A stretch of DNA of 18,791 nt from an uncultured Ruminococcus sp. (GCA_902782875.1 CACZPE010000409.1:1-18791), one strand, 5' to 3'; counted from the stretch's first letter, positions 1 through 7,908 are shown. Made by a program: numbers and translations. The notes: generated by a model from the sequence alone, not told the origin.

Positions 1-143
1 GTATTTGCGGCTCGGGCAGGTAAAGCCTGCACCCTCTTCGCTGATTTGTTTTACGGAGATGGATGTATTTGTGGCTCGGGCAGGCTGAGCCTGCACCCTC
101 TTCACTGGTTTGTTTTACGGAGATGGTTGTATTTGCGGCTCGG
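1..143. repeat. 64-bp tandem repeat, 2.2 copies, each full copy with a small hairpin
   Basis: Copies start at 1, 65 and 129, each with GTATTTG(C/T)GGCTCGG; the third stops after 15 bases at 143. By eye the first two copies match at 57 of 64 positions. Each full copy holds an inverted repeat around GCAGG...CCTGC (about 18-32 and 82-96). Between copies a C-G pair becomes a T-G pair, which an RNA stem would tolerate. The period is not a multiple of three, so this is not a protein repeat. The array starts at the window edge and probably extends to the left. Its right edge abuts a degraded GGDEF coding fragment. Function unknown; it may be a dispersed intergenic repeat. Confidence 0.8.
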
Positions 144-144
144 T

Positions 145-307
145 AACTATTGTTTACATGAAAAAATCTGCACTAAATCGGGCAGGGTCTGCAGCATCGG
201 CATCACGGAGCTTAACCGATGACCACTTCGATAAGGCATTTGAGCGTATGGACAAGGCTCTGTACCGTGCAAAATCCGACGGCCGGAACTGTGTGAGATA
301 TGAATAA
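145..307 (+). pseudogene. Frameshifted C-terminal remnant of a GGDEF (diguanylate cyclase) domain
   Basis: One frame (160-216) reads KSGRVCSIGITELN, matching the late GGDEF-domain strand usually written vTvSiGia; it meets a stop at 220-222. The next frame (about 219-307) reads DDHFDKAFERMDKALYRAK followed by SDGRN, the hallmark ADxALYxAKxxGRN helix that ends GGDEF domains. The two halves join if one base was lost near 216-220. No GGDEF catalytic signature lies upstream; the fragment is cut off at about 144 by the 64-bp repeats. This is therefore the dead tail of a cyclic-di-GMP synthase, about 50 of 160-170 domain residues. The 65-residue open frame starting at 110 begins inside the repeat and is not a credible gene. 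Confidence 0.75.
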
Positions 308-353
308 AAAAGGCTGCTGCCGACACTTGACGTGTACGGCAGCAGCCTTTTTT
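306..353. terminator. Bidirectional intrinsic terminator
   Basis: A GGCTGCTGCCG arm pairs with CGGCAGCAGCC around an inner ACAC/GTGT stem, flanked by A6 on the left and T6 on the right. It can therefore stop transcription from the plus-strand GGDEF remnant and from the minus-strand tsaB operon. It overlaps the stop codon of both. Confidence 0.92.
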
Positions 354-1017
354 ACTGTTTTTGCTCAAGATCCTTTTCCGCCTTTGTTATCTGCAGATAA
401 TCGGGCAGAAGCAGGCCCGGAGCCACAGGTTCGTGTCTGAGCCCCGCAAAGCACAGGCTCACCGCACTTCTACCGTTGTGTGATGCGGGAGCAGGGTGCG
501 CATTTTCGGGAAGAGATATCATCGCGTGATCGCCCACGCATATCACATTTTCGCCGAAGGCAGCGATCCTTGCGGAAAGCTCGTCCCCGTCAACTATCTC
601 ATCAGGGCTGAGCCTTTCGGCATATATGCCGTTCACCCTGAAGAAGGCTGCGTACATAAGCTTCTGTCTTGCGTGCATGAGAGCGCATACCGTACTGTCG
701 GCACATACCACATTGTATGCAAGTGCTTCAAGAGCGGATACCCCCACGCATTTGCCGTCAAGGGCATAACCCATACCCTGCACAGCGGATATCCCTATCC
801 TGAGCCCTGTGTAAGAACCGGGACCGCTTACCGCCGCGAATACATCCACATCCGCCAGCTTCTTTTCAGCGTCCGCGAGTACCTTTTCCGCCAGCGGCAT
901 GATCACCTGTGAATGTGTGTGCTCCGTAAGAAACGCACATTCCGACAGCACCTCCGTTTCGGTGCAGAGCGCGCATGCAGCCGTGGTACCGCATGTATCT
1001 ATTCCGAGTATGAGCAT
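352..1017 (-). CDS. tsaB: TsaB, tRNA threonylcarbamoyladenosine biosynthesis protein
   Basis: Cytoplasmic partner of TsaD and TsaE in making N6-threonylcarbamoyladenosine at position 37 of ANN-decoding tRNAs. TsaB is an ASKHA-fold dimerisation subunit that does not itself transfer the carbamoyl group. The 221 residues match the family's usual length. The N-terminus LGIDTCGTTAACAL and the segment SGPGSYTGLRIG (about residues 64-75) are family signatures. The ATG at 1017 follows AAAGGAAG at good spacing. It is the last gene of a minus-strand operon, 38 bp after a methyltransferase, and ends in a strong terminator. In many Firmicutes rimI and tsaD follow tsaB; here they do not. Confidence 0.95.
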   Translation of the reverse strand: MLILGIDTCGTTAACALCTETEVLSECAFLTEHTHSQVIMPLAEKVLADAEKKLADVDVFAAVSGPGSYTGLRIGISAVQGMGYALDGKCVGVSALEALAYNVVCADSTVCALMHARQKLMYAAFFRVNGIYAERLSPDEIVDGDELSARIAAFGENVICVGDHAMISLPENAHPAPASHNGRSAVSLCFAGLRHEPVAPGLLLPDYLQITKAEKDLEQKQ

Positions 1018-1055
1018 AGTATCTTCCTTTCAGAGCCGTGTACTCCGCGGTGCGG

Positions 1056-1805
1056 TCACGGCTTTCTGTACAGATGCAGGCGGTAGATGTCGTCAAAGAC
1101 TATGCCGCCGAAGCTTTCAACGGCATCATGTACTCCCGCAAAGAATCTGTCCTTTGCATTTTCGTTTATCATTATATGCGTGGAATGAGTCTTTATATAT
1201 TCAATATATTCATCGGCGGTATAGCGCCTTTCGCCGTAGAATTCCGTCTCGCCGAGATACTCATATCCGTAGCCGCTGCCGTCAGCGTAGTCAAATTTCT
1301 GGGTATACGGACTGTCTGTTGCAAAGCAGTCGTCATAGATCTTCTGTATCGCGTCATAAAGCTGCGGGGAGCGTTTTCTGTAATCCTCATACATATAGAA
1401 CATGGCGAGATATCCCCCGTTTTTCAGGATATCAAAGGTCTTGCTGTATGCGATATCCTGATCTATCCACTGGATAGTCGCCGCGGAGTATACCAGATCA
1501 AAGCTCAGGGGCGCGAAGGGGTATTTCTCAAAATCGCCGTTTATCAGCGTGAAATTCGGATATCCGCTGTATTTCTCACGCATCTTTTCCGCCAGGTTCT
1601 CACCGAGCTCTATAGCTGTATAGTCACAGCCCGTCTCAAGAGCAAAATCAGTCGCCTGCCCGGTGCCCGGACCTATCTCAAGGCATTTTTTATCCGCAGA
1701 GAGGGAGCATACCTTTACGATATGCTCAAAAAGCTCGCTGCTGTAGCGTGCCCTCCATCTGTCAAACCTTTCGGGTATCGTGTCGAATACGAGCCGTTTA
1801 TCCAT
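1056..1805 (-). CDS. Class I SAM-dependent methyltransferase, substrate unknown
   Basis: A 249-residue Rossmann-fold methyltransferase of the UbiE/Methyltransf_11/25 type. Motif I, LEIGPGTGQAT, is at about residues 42-52; the acidic end of strand 2 is AIELGENL; INGDFEKYPF and FDLVYSAATIQWI give the later nucleotide-binding and active-site strands. The N-terminus (FDTIPERFDRWR) and a Tyr-rich C-terminal half are typical of small-molecule methyltransferases with no assigned substrate. GGAGG sits five bases before the ATG and the gene starts 11 bp after the tsaE stop, so it is co-translated with tsaE and tsaB. The position suggests a link to tRNA or translation, but nothing in the protein proves this. 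Confidence 0.85.
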   Translation of the reverse strand: MDKRLVFDTIPERFDRWRARYSSELFEHIVKVCSLSADKKCLEIGPGTGQATDFALETGCDYTAIELGENLAEKMREKYSGYPNFTLINGDFEKYPFAPLSFDLVYSAATIQWIDQDIAYSKTFDILKNGGYLAMFYMYEDYRKRSPQLYDAIQKIYDDCFATDSPYTQKFDYADGSGYGYEYLGETEFYGERRYTADEYIEYIKTHSTHIMINENAKDRFFAGVHDAVESFGGIVFDDIYRLHLYRKP

Positions 1806-1816
1806 ACCGTCCTCCG

Positions 1817-2242
1817 TTATATATCAATACCCTTTATCTCTATCGTCCTCATGTCGGGATCGTCCGCATCGGTGCGTATATCAACGGTGATATTCTCATC
1901 AAGCAGCCCCGCGGTGTTTTCCGACCATTCGGCGGCTATGACGGAGCGCTTTCCGATATAATCATAAAAACCCGTCGCTTCGAGAGCTTCGGGTGTTGTT
2001 ATGCGGTACATATCAAAATGATAGAGCGTAAGCTCTTTTCCCTTATACTCATTGACGATAGCAAAGGTGGGGCTGCTCACGCAGTCGCCCGCTCCCATGC
2101 CCAGTGCAATGCCCCTGGTCATGGTAGTTTTTCCCGCACCGAGATCGCCTGTGTAGGCTATGATCTCGCCGCCCTTCATAAGGGCGCCGAGCCGCCTGCC
2201 CAGTTCTATGGTCTCCCCGGGAGAATGTGTCTGAAATATCAT
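1817..2242 (-). CDS. tsaE: TsaE, ATPase for tRNA t6A modification
   Basis: Small P-loop ATPase that activates the TsaB-TsaD complex during t6A37 formation. The 141 residues fit the family. The Walker A motif is GDLGAGKTT (residues 32-40, Lys38). SSPTF and YHFDMYR follow, both characteristic of TsaE. The ATG overlaps the stop of the upstream acetyltransferase gene by four bases (ATGA). No good ribosome site precedes it, so translational coupling is likely. The downstream methyltransferase starts 11 bp later. Confidence 0.95.
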   Translation of the reverse strand: MIFQTHSPGETIELGRRLGALMKGGEIIAYTGDLGAGKTTMTRGIALGMGAGDCVSSPTFAIVNEYKGKELTLYHFDMYRITTPEALEATGFYDYIGKRSVIAAEWSENTAGLLDENITVDIRTDADDPDMRTIEIKGIDI

Positions 2243-3150
2243 ATCTTTATACCATCTAATTTCTTTATCTCGTCAATACCGAGCAGATCCCGCAGCAGTG
2301 CAGGGTCTGAATCCTCGTGCTTTTCACATGAGAGAGGTATCTTGTCCTGACAGACATTCACGTTCATGATCCTGAACTTCTCGCAGAAGAAGGATATGTC
2401 GTCATCCTCAAGCGAGCGCACCTTGTATCTCTTCTTATCGGAATACCCGTATTTCTCGGTGGAGATTATATCAAAGCCGAAAAGCGGTGTGCGCACTCCG
2501 AGAGCGCCTATCTCAAACTCGCTTACATTCTCGAATATTATCTCTGCCGTGATATGTACGGGGTCATGTGCATAAAGCGTCATCTTCACGAAGGGGACCT
2601 TTGCATTCTCGCTGCCGAAGCCTGCGTAGTAGCTGAAATCCCCGAATGCATCAAAGTCATACCAGTAGAAATCGTCGCTGACATCGGTTATCTGCTCGAT
2701 ACCGTATATCTCGCCGAATTTCTTCTTGAGGGCAGATTTCTCCTCCTTCATCGGCATAGGTTTTCTCATGCCGACTGCGAGCTTCTCAAAGCCCATGCCC
2801 TCATACCATTTTATCAGGCTGTCCTCGCAGAATATCTGTACATTGAGCTTGTACAGTCCTGTCTGACAGTGCTCGACTATCCTGCGCACGATCTCTGCGC
2901 CGATGCCGTGCTTGCGGTATTCGTTCCTGACGCAGATACCGCTCATTACAGCGGCGATAAGGCCGTCTGAAGCCACTCTGCCGAGGCCCACCAGCTTGTC
3001 GCCGTCATAGGCATAGACCGAATAGAAGCTCTCGTTTGCCTTGGCAATGTCCTCATCGGTATATCCGCTGAGCTGATACCACTCAAGGGCCTTGTAGAGC
3101 TCGATCGGATCATCGGGCTTTTTCAGCTCGGAAAGATATTCTATCTCCAC
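2239..3150 (-). CDS. GNAT-family N-acetyltransferase with an unassigned C-terminal domain
   Basis: The first ~140 residues are a GNAT domain. SGICVRNEYRKHGIGAEIV carries the acetyl-CoA pyrophosphate loop (R-K-H-G-I-G), and the segment ending LIKWYEGMGFEKL is the usual last strand and helix. After MRKPMPMKEEK comes about 150 residues I do not recognise, rich in aromatic and acidic residues (DDFYWYDFDAFGDFSYY), possibly a separate beta-rich domain. I place the start at the GTG at 3150: AGGAGG lies six bases upstream. An in-frame TTG at 3180 and ATG at 3171 lie upstream of that site and would put it inside the coding region. First gene of the tsaE-tsaB operon. The substrate is unknown; it is not a close RimI match. 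Confidence 0.82.
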   Translation of the reverse strand: MEIEYLSELKKPDDPIELYKALEWYQLSGYTDEDIAKANESFYSVYAYDGDKLVGLGRVASDGLIAAVMSGICVRNEYRKHGIGAEIVRRIVEHCQTGLYKLNVQIFCEDSLIKWYEGMGFEKLAVGMRKPMPMKEEKSALKKKFGEIYGIEQITDVSDDFYWYDFDAFGDFSYYAGFGSENAKVPFVKMTLYAHDPVHITAEIIFENVSEFEIGALGVRTPLFGFDIISTEKYGYSDKKRYKVRSLEDDDISFFCEKFRIMNVNVCQDKIPLSCEKHEDSDPALLRDLLGIDEIKKLDGIKI

Positions 3151-3246
3151 AAAACCCCTCCTGTCTTTCATGCTCTGCAATAAACAAGTCTTCCCCTGCA
3201 GTTACCACAGCGCCGTTTATGGATAATATACAAAAATTCTATTTTA

Positions 3247-3274
3247 ATTATATCACGTTTTAGGATAATATCAA
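3247..3274 (-). promoter_or_regulatory. SigA-type promoter for the acetyltransferase-tsaE-tsaB operon
   Basis: On the minus strand TTGATA (3274-3269) and TATAAT (3252-3247) are 16 bp apart. Transcription would start near 3240, leaving about 90 bases of leader before the GTG at 3150. No intrinsic terminator separates this point from the pseudouridine synthase gene upstream, so read-through is also possible. Confidence 0.8.
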
Positions 3275-3285
3275 TAGGTGATATT
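3267..3285. promoter_or_regulatory. Inverted repeat overlapping the -35 box, possible operator
   Basis: AATATCA and TGATATT form perfect 7-bp arms around a 5-bp spacer and cover the -35 hexamer of the tsa operon promoter. The placement would suit a repressor site. The region is AT-rich, so chance is a real alternative. Confidence 0.35.
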
Positions 3286-3300
3286 TATTTTCGCCGCTTT

Positions 3301-4143
3301 TTACAACCACAGCGATGCAATATTGTCTATTTTGATGACAGACAACATATCCTCAGGCAGAGGAGATGTGACTGTTACGGGCTTTCCTGTCATTCTGTGA
3401 ACAAAGGTAAGCTTTCGGCAGTGAAGCGCCTGACGTGACAGGGATCTGTCAGAGCCGTACATCGTATCCCCCGCAAGAGGATACCCCGAATAGGACATAT
3501 GCACCCTTATCTGATGCGTCCTGCCCGTTGAGAGAAACATATCAGCCAGCGTGAAGCCGTTGTTATACGCAAGCGGCTTCACATCAGTCACAGCCGCCGC
3601 ACCGTCTGTACCGGCCCTGCGTCTCATCAGCGAGCCGCTCTCCCTTGCTATGGGCATATCTATATGCATAGGGGCGTCTATATGACCGCAGCATATGGCG
3701 GTATATATCTTTTTCACATCCGTGACCGCAAAGGCGTGCTTTGCGACAAGCACCGCACCTGTGGTATCCCTGTCAAGGCGGTTTATCACATGATATCCGA
3801 AGTTTTGCGGCGATATGTTCTCGAGTGTATCCCCGCCGTGTCCCGCGGAGCGGTGTACAGGCAGAAAGGGCGGCTTGTCAAAGACGATATAATCCTCATC
3901 CTCATACAGTACCGGCACATACCTCTCACAGCGGCAGGCAGGGTTTGTCTCATCGGGGAACAGTACCGTTATGCACTGCCCCTCAGATACCGTCTGTGTG
4001 CATCTGCAGGGCACACCGCCCAGCATAATCCCATCGGGCAGCTTTTTGAGCTGTGACAGAAGTCTTGCCGAAACTCCCCTGCGCCTGAGAATATCTCCTG
4101 CTGTACCTCTTCTTTCTACAGGTACATCAAGCCGCCTTCTCAT
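3301..4143 (-). CDS. RluA-family 23S rRNA/tRNA pseudouridine synthase
   Basis: Converts uridine to pseudouridine in structured RNA; the exact target cannot be read from sequence. An S4-like RNA-binding N-terminus (residues ~10-65) is followed by the catalytic domain. Motif II reads RLDRDTTG (122-129), with catalytic Asp124, and GRTHQIRVH lies near 208-216. The linker between VLVAKH and the KKIYTAI strand looks ten or so residues shorter than in RluB/C/D-type relatives I know. The start overlaps the upstream membrane-protein gene by 17 bp, so translation is coupled. It is the last gene of the six-gene operon, and no intrinsic terminator is visible after it. Confidence 0.9.
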   Translation of the reverse strand: MRRRLDVPVERRGTAGDILRRRGVSARLLSQLKKLPDGIMLGGVPCRCTQTVSEGQCITVLFPDETNPACRCERYVPVLYEDEDYIVFDKPPFLPVHRSAGHGGDTLENISPQNFGYHVINRLDRDTTGAVLVAKHAFAVTDVKKIYTAICCGHIDAPMHIDMPIARESGSLMRRRAGTDGAAAVTDVKPLAYNNGFTLADMFLSTGRTHQIRVHMSYSGYPLAGDTMYGSDRSLSRQALHCRKLTFVHRMTGKPVTVTSPLPEDMLSVIKIDNIASLWL

Positions 4144-4930
4144 TTGATTCTTCCATTATCCTCCTGAGGTATACCGCATGGACTATATTTGTCAGCGGGA
4201 ATACGAACATCATCGGGAACACAAGAAACGCCAGCAGGAACCAGGGAGTGCAGGAGAAGAACAGCTTCACCGAGAAGTTCAGCCTGTATCTTACTGCGCG
4301 TCTTGAACGGTTTATTATCTCACCCGGTGTCAGATCGGGATTGTCCGCGAATATATACGGCACGAACACAAGGTCCATACTGCTTACATAATATATCACA
4401 AGCAGTATGAAAACCGCAAAGGTCTCTATCGACTGCACCATTCTTGTATGCTCCGCTCCCATGCGTGAGCAGGCGAAAAACACCGCATATCCCAGAGTGC
4501 CGAGTATAAGGAGCCTTGTGAGCCTCCTGAGATCCGTCATGAATCTTACCTTCAGACAGCTCAGTATCATATGCCACGAGTCATAGCAGGCAAAGAGCGA
4601 GCTGAGCGGCATGACCGCGCCGCCCGAAAGATGCCAGTAGAACCAGCGTATACCGTATGCCAGCGGCACCGAGCCCAGATACACTATCAGATACAGAAGC
4701 ACTGCTATGCCGAGATATGCAGGATCGAGCCGCGAAAGCCACGGCACGGCATAGTATGAATCATGCACGCCCATCGCCTGAGCCGCAAATATCAGAGCGG
4801 CATAGAAGAAAAACACCACTCCCGCCGCAAGCACCATGATAAAAGACATCTCAGGCCAGCATGATTTCATGCGTGTAAGAGTCTCAGACCTGATACTCCT
4901 GATCGTCATATCCCTCATAGTTTTCTTCAT
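4127..4930 (-). CDS. DUF975-like integral membrane protein
   Basis: Polytopic membrane protein with about five hydrophobic segments, including MSFIMVLAAGVVFFFYAALIF, LGIAVLLYLIVYLGSVPLAY and a final stretch from WFLLAFLVFP onward. The late cytoplasmic motif NPDLTPGEIINRSRRAV is the pattern seen in DUF975 proteins; the assignment is from memory, so moderate. No transport or enzyme motif was seen. The start is uncertain. A TTG at 5008 would overlap the phosphatase gene by 125 bp and has no ribosome site. ATGs at 4930, 4918 and 4909 are better; the first has GAGG three bases upstream. Each still overlaps the phosphatase stop, so coupling is expected. Confidence 0.7.
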   Translation of the reverse strand: MKKTMRDMTIRSIRSETLTRMKSCWPEMSFIMVLAAGVVFFFYAALIFAAQAMGVHDSYYAVPWLSRLDPAYLGIAVLLYLIVYLGSVPLAYGIRWFYWHLSGGAVMPLSSLFACYDSWHMILSCLKVRFMTDLRRLTRLLILGTLGYAVFFACSRMGAEHTRMVQSIETFAVFILLVIYYVSSMDLVFVPYIFADNPDLTPGEIINRSRRAVRYRLNFSVKLFFSCTPWFLLAFLVFPMMFVFPLTNIVHAVYLRRIMEESNEKAA

Positions 4931-5591
4931 CGTCCTCACTGCCGATAAGCTCTCCGGAATCTGTATATCCGAAGGAGCCGAAATCGGGTACTTTTCCGAG
5001 TATTTCAAAGCAATAGCCCTGCTGCCACATCTGGGCGGTCACGAGCACCTCATAGCCGTGTCCCATGGGGCAGGCAAATTCCATGGGCTTGTACTTCGGC
5101 AGGCCGAAGCATGACATCATATTCATCAGTATCCCCGAATGTGTCATAACAGCCGCTTCGGTGATATCCTCCTGCATCATGTCAAGTATCACGGAATTGA
5201 GCGCGGTATAGCATCTTACCATCATATTGCGCAAGCTCTCGCCGTTGGGCGGGGGATTGTCAAGCCCACCCCTGAGCCATTTCTTGTATGAATCGAGTTT
5301 TGCCAGCTCCTCTGCGCTGCAGCCCTCGAATGCACCGAAATCCATCTCGGTCAGATCGTCTATCTCAACGAGCTCCCTGTCGGGAAAGAGTATCTCCGCA
5401 GACTGCACGGCCCTTTCAAGCGGACTTGTATATACCTTCTGCACCTTGGGATACTCATGAGTCTCATAAAGCTCGGCAAGCTCCCTTTTACCCTCCTCGG
5501 ACAGCGGCAGGTCAGTCCTGCGTATATACAGCCCCTTGTCATTGGCATCGGTCCTGCCGTGCCTGAGTATGCTGATCCTGTAACCCTTCAA
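4884..5591 (-). CDS. Histidine phosphatase (phosphoglycerate mutase-like) with an acidic C-terminal tail
   Basis: Acid phosphatase/mutase fold. LRHGRT at residues 9-14 carries the phosphorylated histidine. TSPLERAVQSAE, the EMDFGAFEG segment and MTHSG supply the remaining arginine, glutamate and second histidine. This resembles alpha-ribazole phosphatase/CobC-like and general broad-specificity members; I cannot choose the substrate. The last ~30 residues are highly acidic (GSEDDEENYEGYDDQEY), an unusual addition. The start is a TTG at 5591, supported by AAGGAG seven bases upstream (5599-5604). It begins two bases after the helicase stop, so the two genes are translated together. Confidence 0.87.
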   Translation of the reverse strand: MKGYRISILRHGRTDANDKGLYIRRTDLPLSEEGKRELAELYETHEYPKVQKVYTSPLERAVQSAEILFPDRELVEIDDLTEMDFGAFEGCSAEELAKLDSYKKWLRGGLDNPPPNGESLRNMMVRCYTALNSVILDMMQEDITEAAVMTHSGILMNMMSCFGLPKYKPMEFACPMGHGYEVLVTAQMWQQGYCFEILGKVPDFGSFGYTDSGELIGSEDDEENYEGYDDQEYQV

Positions 5592-5593
5592 AG

Positions 5594-7879
5594 CTATTCT
5601 CCTTTATTATCGCGGAAACTGCGCTTCATCATGCGCCTGCTGTAGCATCTGTCGCATATATCGTAACGATAGTCCCAGGGCAGATGTCTGCCGCATGAAC
5701 GGCATATCCTGCCGGTAAGCGCCTGTTCGCCGAGTATATTCATCGTGATGGCGGATATATCGGATTTCACCCTTATTATCTCGCGCTCCGAGCCGTCCTT
5801 CCAGAACTTGGTGGAAAAATGGAAGAGCAGATCGCACAGCTTATATGCGGTTTCAAGCTCGGCAAGACCGCTCTTCTCGGAATATATCGGCATGACATCC
5901 TCAAGATGCACCATGGCGTGACGTATCACGCTCTCTGAGAGCTCCTCCCAGAGTCTGTACACCTCGGGATTGCGCTCGTCTATCGGTATGGATATCAGCT
6001 CATATATCAGCCTCTTGTCAGAAGTGAGGCGTTCGAGCGTGCGGCAGAGCTTGAGCTCTGTCTTTATATTCGCCTTGGTATATCCGGTCTTGTCGTCTAT
6101 GGAGTTCCATTTCTCGAGTATCTTCGACAGGCTCACGTCAAGGTCGAGCAAGGACTGGGGGAATGTTATTATCGCGTGGGATATATCCTCCACCTGTGTC
6201 TGCACACCTTCCGTGATAAGCTCGGGGGAATACAGCGCGGAATAGTATCCGCTGTCGAACATGCCGTATCTTCCTGCCCTGCCTGCTATCTGCTGTATCT
6301 CATCGGGGCGCAGCTCGCGTCTGTTCCTGCCGTCAAACTTGCTGTCCTCGACAAACACTATGCGGCGTATGGGCATATTAAGTCCCATTCCTATCGCATC
6401 TGTCGCCACTACCACATCGGTCTCGCCGGTGTTGAATTTTCTTGCTTCCTCATGTCTTACGTCATAGGGCAGTGCGCCGTATATTATGCTGCATCGTACT
6501 CCGTCGCGCTGCAGCTCGGCCGCAACTGCGTGTACATCGCGCCTTGTGAACACTATCAGCGCATCTCCCTCTCTAACATCATCGGGGAAGAGAGTGAAGC
6601 TGCCGTCAAATTCCAGCGGTGTCCTGCGCTCCGTGCGGTGTATCTCATAGGTATCGCCGCACTCGTTTATCAGCTGTATCAGTATATTCTCAGCATGTGG
6701 TGCAGCACATATGTATACCGTATCAGCGCAGGCTCCGAGCACTGCTCTTGTCCATGCACCGCCCCTGAATTCATCGCCTATCATCTGTGCCTCGTCTATG
6801 ACCGCGACATCGTAATGCTTCGAGGTGTCGAGCATCTCTATCGTGGATGACTGTATATCCGCACAGGGTATGTATATGCATTCCTCTCCCGTGACAAGGT
6901 TGCACGCCCTGCCGCAGTAGTTGAGATTTTCAAACTGCTCATACGCCAGAAGTCTGAGCGGTGCGAGGTAAATTCCCTTTTCCGCCTTTTTCAGATTCTC
7001 TATCGCAAGATATGTCTTGCCCGAATTGGTAGGGCCCAGACACAGCACGAAATGCCTCTTCATGCGCCTTGCCTCGGGATAGAGCAGGGCATAGGAATCG
7101 GGTATGCTGTCAAGGATATCGCTTTTCAGGCGCAGATAGCTCTCCGCCGCGCGGCGTATCTCCTCTCCGCTCTCCGCAAAGAAGCGGTTGCGGCATATCA
7201 TGTCTGTCAGCACGGGTACCGACATATGCTCCTTTATACTGTCGAGCACCTGCCATACGTACTGGCCTTCCTTTATCCTCTGCTTCGCAACGCCTCTGAA
7301 TATCCACTCGTACTGCTTTCTGTCAAGCCCCGTCTCCCTGAGATATCCTTCGGTAAGGTCGTTTATTATCCTTTTGTGCAGATAGTCATGGCACAAAGGC
7401 AGACCGTTTACGAGCGGCCGCGAAAAGCCGCTCTCCTCATAGCAGTCTATGAATCTGTCTATCACATCGGCAGACAGCCTGTAATTGGTGCCGCCGATAT
7501 TTATGGTCACCCTTGCTTTTTCAAAAGTATTTGCCGTAAGGTCCTCGCAGTGCTGCCTGTGCTTTTCGCAGCAGCTGCGGATATTTGCGGCAAAGTAGTG
7601 TTCCATATCTATCTCCGTGCGCTTCTGCGCAACGGCGGAATCGGTAACGGGGCTGTCGGACGCTATCAGCGCATCCACAGCCTCTTTGTTATCGTCATAG
7701 TACTTTCTCAGCCTTGCGATGCCCTCTTCGGAAACCAGCTCCCTGTAGGAGCTGCTTCTTTCAAGTGCGGCGGGCAGCCTTGAGGATATATCCCCGCCGT
7801 ATCTGCGCTTGAGAGACAGCGCCACGGTCTTTTCTGCCTTTTTTCTTCTGACAGAAAGAAATTTTTCGAAATTGTCCAT
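5594..7879 (-). CDS. SUV3-like superfamily 2 RNA helicase with C-terminal zinc-ribbon-like motif
   Basis: A 761-residue ATP-dependent helicase closest in motif style to SUV3, the mitochondrial degradosome helicase. Residue numbers below count from the ATG. Walker A GPTNSGKT is at 282-289, LAPLRLLAYE at 306-315 and VTGEE at 329-333. Walker B DEAQMI is at 362-367, ATDAIGMGLNMPIRR near 492-506 and QQIAGRAGRYG at 529-539. The 'VTGEE', 'DE-QMI' and 'IGMGLN' wording is SUV3-specific rather than DEAD-box. About 275 residues of unrecognised N-terminus precede the motor. The end carries CRSC and CDRC (C-x2-C-x12-C-x2-C, Cys726-745), probably zinc-binding and not a SUV3 feature known to me. The ATG at 7879 is preferred over GTG at 7885. 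An RNA-decay or rRNA role is inferred. Confidence 0.88.
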   Translation of the reverse strand: MDNFEKFLSVRRKKAEKTVALSLKRRYGGDISSRLPAALERSSSYRELVSEEGIARLRKYYDDNKEAVDALIASDSPVTDSAVAQKRTEIDMEHYFAANIRSCCEKHRQHCEDLTANTFEKARVTINIGGTNYRLSADVIDRFIDCYEESGFSRPLVNGLPLCHDYLHKRIINDLTEGYLRETGLDRKQYEWIFRGVAKQRIKEGQYVWQVLDSIKEHMSVPVLTDMICRNRFFAESGEEIRRAAESYLRLKSDILDSIPDSYALLYPEARRMKRHFVLCLGPTNSGKTYLAIENLKKAEKGIYLAPLRLLAYEQFENLNYCGRACNLVTGEECIYIPCADIQSSTIEMLDTSKHYDVAVIDEAQMIGDEFRGGAWTRAVLGACADTVYICAAPHAENILIQLINECGDTYEIHRTERRTPLEFDGSFTLFPDDVREGDALIVFTRRDVHAVAAELQRDGVRCSIIYGALPYDVRHEEARKFNTGETDVVVATDAIGMGLNMPIRRIVFVEDSKFDGRNRRELRPDEIQQIAGRAGRYGMFDSGYYSALYSPELITEGVQTQVEDISHAIITFPQSLLDLDVSLSKILEKWNSIDDKTGYTKANIKTELKLCRTLERLTSDKRLIYELISIPIDERNPEVYRLWEELSESVIRHAMVHLEDVMPIYSEKSGLAELETAYKLCDLLFHFSTKFWKDGSEREIIRVKSDISAITMNILGEQALTGRICRSCGRHLPWDYRYDICDRCYSRRMMKRSFRDNKGE

Positions 7880-7908
7880 TATCACCAGTCGGAATGTATC
7901 ATACTGTA

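Noticed and set aside
1..143. CRISPR array
   Set aside because: The repeats are directly adjacent with no spacers, and the unit is 64 bp; it is a plain tandem repeat.
110..307. Intact 65-residue gene
   Set aside because: Its first codons lie in the 64-bp repeat, and its 3' half is only the tail of a GGDEF domain in a shifted frame.
1038..1961. 307-codon plus-strand open frame
   Set aside because: Antisense to the methyltransferase and tsaE, both with clear motifs and ribosome sites; the translated sequence has no recognisable domain.
3267..3300. Terminator after the pseudouridine synthase gene
   Set aside because: The AATATCA/TGATATT stem is AT-only and not followed by a T-run on the minus strand.
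6176..6850. 224-codon plus-strand open frame
   Set aside because: Antisense to the helicase motor domain, which is strongly conserved.
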